Assembly: GCA_025175665.1 (NCBI GenBank)
Contig: JANKKI010000153.1
Coordinates: 1,302,001 to 1,366,000, forward strand
DNA: 64,000 bases
Direction of reading: 5' to 3'
Source of the DNA: Cinchona pubescens
Lineage: Eukaryota > Streptophyta > Magnoliopsida > Gentianales > Rubiaceae
Under the pieces are notes generated by a model. The model was not told the origin of the DNA. It was given only the letters and a program-made list of their open reading frames with translations, and searched no databases. A program made the position numbers and the translations under genes. This document shows, in pieces, positions 58,607 to 64,000 of this stretch; positions within the stretch are counted from its first letter, which is position 1, and each line of letters starts with the position of its first letter.

Positions 58607-59736
58607 CAATGTTTTTAAACTCGAACCGGTCAATAAATCAGAAGGTCTCTTTATTCGCGGTTCAACCAGTCCAACCTGTTTAATCTTATTGAGTCATATA
58701 ATATATATATATATATATAAAAATTGAATAAATATCTCCCATATGTAACTTAAACTCAATTGGTCTTGAGCATGGAGCTTTTTTCCTGGGGTTGAAGGTT
58801 CGAACCTTCATGGATTATTTTTTTTTAACAGAACACCAACATTTTTGTTTTTGGAAAATTTTTTACAATCTTTCACATCTCAACTATGACTTGTACTTCT
58901 CTCTCCTCTTCTTCTCAACCTCTTCTCCTACCCCTACTCAACTTCCTTCTCCTTTTCCTCCATTTACTCCCCTTCACTTACTTTTTTCCCCCACTCTTCT
59001 TACCCTTTTCCTCCCTCGACTTCTCCATCTCTCCTCTTCTCTTCTCTTCATCACCAGCCACTGCTCTCTCTCCCACCCCTACGGCCCAATTCCATCCATC
59101 TCTCATCCCTACTCCCACTAGAGTTGACCAGTTCTGGTTTTCCACCCACCCCCACCCCACGGCCCATTTCCACCATCTTCCCGTTACCTTTAATAAAATT
59201 TATTAGCAAATAAAGATTGATTCAAAATTTTCCTTCATTAATTAATATTCCAAATTATTCAACATAATTTTTCTTTTTAAAAAATTGGATGTGATTGATG
59301 AAATTGATGGCTAATTTATTGAAATTAGTTGGTGATTCATTGGGATTGTTCTTAATTTGTGTGATTGGAGGCTGATTATAGCTAATTTGGTGTGATTGGA
59401 GGTGATTATGACTGATATGGTGGAATTCCTACTGATTTGGTGCAATTGAAGGCTGATTAGGGCTGATTTGGTGTTATTGAAGGCTGATAAGGGATGGTAT
59501 GGTGTGATTTGAGGCTAATTTGGGCTGGAATTGGAGGAAGATTTGACTAATTTGGGGCTATTATGCTAAAATCGGGTACTAACGGTTCAATCAATTTTAA
59601 CCGATTTTTTGGTTCTTACCAAATTTCATCGATTTTATTTACTTTTCGACTTTATCATGTGACCGAATTTGTCCCGTTGTCGGGTCGCGGTTTAACCAGT
59701 CGAATTGGCTGATCCGATCTGATTTTAAAAACACTG
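58607..59736. mobile_element. Non-autonomous hAT element (1130 bp) with 8-bp target duplication
   Basis: Ends CAATGTTTTTAAACTCGAAC (left) and, on minus, CAGTGTTTTTAAAATCAGAT (right); subterminal GCGGTTCAACCAGTC pairs with the right arm's CGACTGGTTAAACCGC. Flanks CCGATGAG (58599-58606) and CCGAGGAG (59737-59744) match at 7 of 8. The interior has a TA run, a tRNA-like block, a C/T-rich tract (58880-59170) and ~35-bp GGCTGATTTGGTGTGATTGA-like degenerate repeats (59290-59530). No hAT transposase. Confidence 0.85.
58746..58816 (+). other. tRNA-like block (A and B boxes) inside the hAT element
   Basis: TAAACTCAATTGG (58751-58763) resembles a pol III A box and GGTTCGAACCT (58797-58807) is a perfect B box, ~35 bp apart. 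No cloverleaf with a paired acceptor could be drawn by eye. It could be a tRNA-derived relic. Confidence 0.45.
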
Positions 59737-60102
59737 CCGAGGAGTAGGAACAAACAAACTTTTCATGGGACCCACAAAAATTTAATTGAATATTAGATTT
59801 TTTTCCTTCGAATATTAGACTTGTTAATTGTTTTACTATTATTAGGTCCCAAACTGAGAGCTTAATCACCTTAATAGTGTTTAATTAACCTGAATGGAAT
59901 ACATTGACTATATTTGGACAGAGTAATTATGCATTATTTTATGAATAATATTTTGTAATCTAACACGTTTTTTGATTACTTTTTTATTTTATATACATCC
60001 CGTCACCAAAATTTCTACAGTATTTTTCAAATAATATTTCAAAAATAATAACCATCCAACTTTTGATGGTTATTAAACCTTTTGAGATAATAATAATTTA
60101 AA

Positions 60103-60318
60103 CTAGTAGAAGGCACACCTTATGGGTTCCATCATTAAAAAAAAAGAATAATAAAAATATAAGTGTTGATTTTTTTTAAAAAAGAATAATTAAAATATAG
60201 GTATATTGATAGTGAGAAGAAAATTATATTAGTTATACTATGACAATGAGGGTATAGGTTGAAATATCAAAAGATGACAGACACCGATCTCCCCCTCTCC
60301 CTTTATATATAGTATAGA
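60103..60318 (-). mobile_element. Short non-autonomous Helitron-like element
   Basis: On minus it begins A|TCTATACTATATATAAAGGG and ends in a small hairpin AAGG-TGTG-CCTT, three bases, then CTAG|T. A TC start, a 3' hairpin close to a CTRR end, and insertion between A and T are the Helitron rules. At 216 bp it can only be a non-autonomous relic. The hairpin is short, so the call is tentative. Confidence 0.5.
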
Positions 60319-61239
60319 TACCAAAAAAAAACCTTCGAAATATGAATTCAACCGAAATAGACATTTTTCATAAGTAATTCTTCTATGAACCTATTTGGCA
60401 GTAAATTGGATTAACTAAATTTAATAATTAGTCAATAAAAAAAAAAAAAAAAAGAACTTAGCCTATTCCATTTGAATTCAATTAGCTAATTAGTCGAATT
60501 CAATAATAAAAATAGTCCTTCACTTTGGAAATGATGTAAAAATCATATGTCAATTAACGTATTATAGTATTAATAAAGACAGTATTATTATAAGTATAAC
60601 AAAACACAAATAAATGTATATACAACTTTACATATTAACTAACTTTATAAATGTAATTTTATATTCAATTAATTCAAAGAACTTTGAAAAGTAAAATTAG
60701 TTGTATGCAAATGTACGAGTAGTTACAGATATGGACATATACAAGTATACATAATAACACGTATCTTTATATGTGTTTATGCAAGCATGCACGCACACAT
60801 TATATATACATAGGGGTATTTATCGATCGATTTTCAGTAATTCGATTAAAATTTTTTGATATCTTTCAATTTTCACTGCAAGAAAATTAAAATTAAATTC
60901 AAACCAAAATTTTCTTCAGTCATTTGATTAACCAAAATTGTTTATTTTATTTTATATGATTAACAGAAATTTTGGCTTTTAATTGAAAAAACTTTTATGA
61001 ATTAAATACAAAACTAATAAAATTAATTTACAAAAATCTAATATTAATAATAATTAAAATTTTGGTTATTCGGTTAGTGATTTTTACATATGTAGTTAAG
61101 CACACATAAGTGTAAACTGTATGTACGTTCATTCAAAATCTAAGATTTTTATCTTAATTTAACATAAAAATTTTTATTTAAGAAATCACAGTGAGGACCA
61201 AAAAAAAAAAGCTTGTTAGTATATAATTATCTTGAGTAT

Positions 61240-61510
61240 TTCACGAAACCTTTAATTAATCTTGATTTCTTAGTGAAATATTTAATATGTTTCAATTGAT
61301 TGGTGAACCTTTAATTAGTTATCGACAATTGATTAGTGAACCTTTAGTTTGTTCTCAAATGAGTAACGAACATTAGATATGTTGTTAGTTGACTATTAAA
61401 ACCTTTAATTAATTCCGAATGGGGAATTAAACATTAGATATATCCTCCGTTAACTAGTAAAAGTTTCACTAACTCTTGAACTGCGTAATTGATCATTAGA
61501 TAAGTTCTTG
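61240..61510 (+). repeat. Degenerate ~45-55 bp tandem repeat
   Basis: GATTGGTGAACCTTTAATTAGT-like units (e.g. TTAGTGAACCTTTAG, GACTATTAAAACCTTTAATTA, GTAACGAACATTAGATAT) recur about six times with strong drift. The regions 60319-61239 and 61511-61824 show no other feature. Confidence 0.6.
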
Positions 61511-61824
61511 CTGTATTAGTTCAAACTATATTAAGAGGATTTGAAGCTTCTAATGTAAAAATATAGAGAATGATGAGTATATGAAGAATTAAACTATGTT
61601 TATAAGAGATCTAATGGGAATCTCATTAAACTTATACTACTAAAAAAGTTCTTGCTTTATATGAGTCTATTGAGCTTTTAGTTTAAAATCTAGTATATCA
61701 ACTCAAAATAAATCTGACTTGATATGCTATTTTGAGAACAAATGAAAAGTTTTTTCTATTCAATTAGGAACAAATCAAAGTTATTGTATTTAATTGAGAA
61801 CAATTTAGACGTTGTTGTACTTTA

Positions 61825-64000
61825 TTTAGAATAATTTAAAGTCATTTTTAAATAAATAATAATTCAAAAGTTGATATACTCAATTAACAATGAATCCAAA
61901 GCTAATTTCACTAAAATAAAATGAGATGTGTTTTGACATGAAAGGTAAATAATTTTAGTTCATTGATTATAGCAAAATTTCCAGACTGGTGATAACCCTA
62001 CTAAAATGTTCTATGAATGTGAAAGACACGAAATAAGTGATTGATTAATAATATGTTTAAGATCATTTCAAAATCATAAGTGATTGATTAGTAATAAGTG
62101 AATGTTTAGGAGCATTTCAAGATTTGACTCGAAATTTGGTTCAGCGATCGAAATACAACGTTTACATATTATGATGGACTAAAAATCATTTTTCAAATGT
62201 GAGGAATTAAATAAATATAAATTTAAGTAATGTGATGGATTAATAGGGCTGGTTTCTTATAACATAAAATGTGTATAAGAGATTGGTGTAATTGAAAATT
62301 TAATTTAGTCTTGGTTGATTAAATTGGACAATATGTTGGCCAATAAAACATTTCCTTTTTTAAGACAACAAACATGATTTCCCTTCTTTTTGGATTTATG
62401 TTGCTGCATGTTTGCGCCAAATGGAGGTCTTCTTGGTTTACTTGGCGGGACTCCAAAATCATTTCAAATTTAGTAAACAAATATTTGCACTGACGTATTT
62501 TTTAAAAGGATAAGAAATTCCAAGCCAGAAAACATACAAAATATGGTTTTCGCACTTAATCCGCACTTATTATGAATATGCAGTGGTGGTCAAGGCATGA
62601 AGAGTATTCTTTGTTGGAGAGTTACAGGCTTGTGCAAATCTGTAAATATACTCCTAGCCTCATCTTGCCTGTAATCGGATCACTAACTTTCAAACAAATC
62701 CCGAGCAAGATTTTTAATCATCGAGCACTAATCATTGTGCAAAACAAAGTTAAATTAAATTTTGTACACTAAAAGTCACCTAATTAGTGGATGCTTTGGT
62801 GCTGATCTCCTTCGAAGATGACAAACAACTAGTTTTCTTTTATTGCCTCATTTCCACCCTTCTATTCACTGCGTGGCGGACATAAGGAACTAACGCAACC
62901 CTATGCCCTTATTTTACATTCTCTTATTGCCCTTGTTTGTTATTCTATTCATTATATATGGACCTACACTAGTGTCAAATGCATCACATCTAACGGCTAA
63001 TTCCATTACTATAGCCTATCAATGGTCATGATTATGTTTCTGCTACACCAGAAAATATATATTTTTTGCCCTGTATAACTGTCAACAAGAACAAAATCGT
63101 TGCAATGAAAACACTATCAAAACAACTAGGCACAAGTAACTTTAAGAAAGGTTCACAGGTTTACAGAAAGTTAGCTGAAGGATAGTAGGGTCATTGTGTC
63201 AGGCTATTTCATAGGGAAAATCATTTTATTAATTTTTCACATTACGCATTTATATTTATTTAATCCCACACATTTGAAAATAATAATTTTTAGTCTATCA
63301 CAAATATAAAACGTTGTATTTCGATCCTTGAACTAATTTCCATACATTTTTTTGCCTGAATTAGTCACATGTTGTTCACAACATATATTTTTCGAGGAAA
63401 AATTCCTAAACTCATTATTCTCGGCAAAATTTATTGTGGTCATTAGTCAACTACTAGGTATCTTGATAGTTGCTCAAAACCAATGAAAGGCTCTCATTTT
63501 GACGAACATGGTCCCTTATTTGTAGTAAAGTGGGCCACCCAATCCAAATAGATTCATTTAATTGGATATTGAACAACTGCTAGGATGCCAATTAGTTACT
63601 CAATGACCACCATAAATCTTCTCCATTATTCTCTCCCAATATAAAGCATGGGCATCTGATCAAAATGTAAAATTTGAGAAAAAGTACCACAAGTCAATTC
63701 TTGAAATAATCTTAAACAATCACTTATTTTTAATCAATCACTTATATCTTGAAATAATATTAAACATGTTAAAATTACTAATCAATCACTTATTTCATAT
63801 CTTTCACACTCATAAAATATTTTAGTAGGATTATCATCAATATAACATTTTTGTTATAATCAATTAATTAAAACTATTTACCTTTCATGTCAGCACACAT
63901 CTCATTTTATTTTAGTAGAATGTGTATTTGATTCGTTGTTCATTAAATATATCAACTTTTCAATTATTATTTATCTAAAAATAACTTTGAATTATTCTAC
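61825..64000. repeat. Long inverted repeat, arms at least ~410 bp, open at the window end
   Basis: Left arm ~61825-62235, right arm ~63225-64000 (reverse complement). Matching blocks, outer to inner: AATAAATAATAATTCAAAAG, ACTAAAATAAAATGAGATGT, TGACATGAAAGGTAAATA, AAATAAGTGATTGATTA, GAAATACAACGTTTA, TCAAATGTGAGGAATTAAAT. The right arm has an extra ~365 bp (about 63325-63690). Matching still holds at base 64000, so the true end is outside. The ~990-bp centre has no transposase frame. It looks like a fold-back or long-TIR transposon. Confidence 0.8.
62269..62282 (+). other. Possible adapter remnant near the inner end of the left arm
   Basis: ATGTGTATAAGAGA (14 nt) of the mosaic end, 34 bp beyond where the left arm of the long inverted repeat stops matching. 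Confidence 0.6.

Noticed and set aside
58792..59206. Ser/Pro/Phe-rich frames in a C/T tract
   Set aside because: Simple-sequence artefact inside the hAT element.
61601..61612. TTTATAAGAGAT as a further adapter trace
   Set aside because: The match to the mosaic end is only ~9 nt with mismatches on both sides; expected by chance in AT-rich DNA.

Overview
This is an AT-rich, TE-dense piece of a eudicot nuclear genome. The evidence is spliced genes with GT-AG introns, plant-type Ty3/gypsy (Tat-like, with a second RNase H), Ty1/copia, Mutator (MURA), hAT and Helitron-like elements, and plant mobile domain (PMD) and 'putative gypsy type transposon' (Transposase_28-like) genes. I cannot fix the species; an asterid-like genome is a guess. 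Only one conventional host gene is recognised: RPF2 (ribosome production factor 2), on the minus strand.

Layout. 1-~7600: the 3' part of a Tat-type gypsy element. It has a decayed pol (RT end, two RNases H, integrase), an array of five ~167-bp repeats, an antisense multi-exon accessory gene with a Transposase_28-like domain (6480->4024), and an LTR-type TATA region. 7600-11220: short repeats, a tRNA-Glu-like pseudogene and a fold-back element. 11221-18241: a ~7 kb Mutator-like element (minus) with a decayed MURA transposase, a downstream PMD gene and terminal arrays of 27-bp dyads. 18242-20480: remnant of a second PMD gene (plus), interrupted by a gypsy-like fragment with 48-bp repeats. 20983-~28760: a second Tat-like gypsy element (minus), gag to integrase, with a TATA-bearing LTR at its right. 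29053-31236: two adjacent TIR elements with recognisable ~9-bp target duplications. 32000-38144: a Ty1/copia element with two LTRs. Its gag-pol carries a ~358-bp foreign insert encoding the cysteine spacing of badnavirus capsid regions. 39746-50430: the RPF2 gene, six coding exons plus a 5'UTR intron. Its last intron is 8.2 kb and contains a C-rich satellite, an intact 558-codon ORF of unknown function, a Transposase_28-like pseudogene, a 51-bp-arm hairpin and a ~160-bp direct repeat. 51240-51765 and 58607-59736: two hAT-type elements with 8-bp duplications. 52465-53100: a tandem duplication. 54926-57218: LTR-like sequence. 60103-60318: a Helitron-like element. 61825-64000: a very long inverted repeat running off the window end.

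Two themes matter most. First, both gypsy elements have a 'cargo' gene on the opposite strand in or next to their 3' region (Transposase_28-like in one, PMD in the other), and the Mutator element carries PMD as well, so the same two plant domains recur in unrelated mobile contexts. Second, the assembly is contaminated. The exact Nextera mate-pair junction adapter (38 nt) sits at 57219-57256, and partial copies occur at four or more other sites, two of which visibly break a gene or repeat. Frameshifts near those sites should not be read as biology before re-sequencing.
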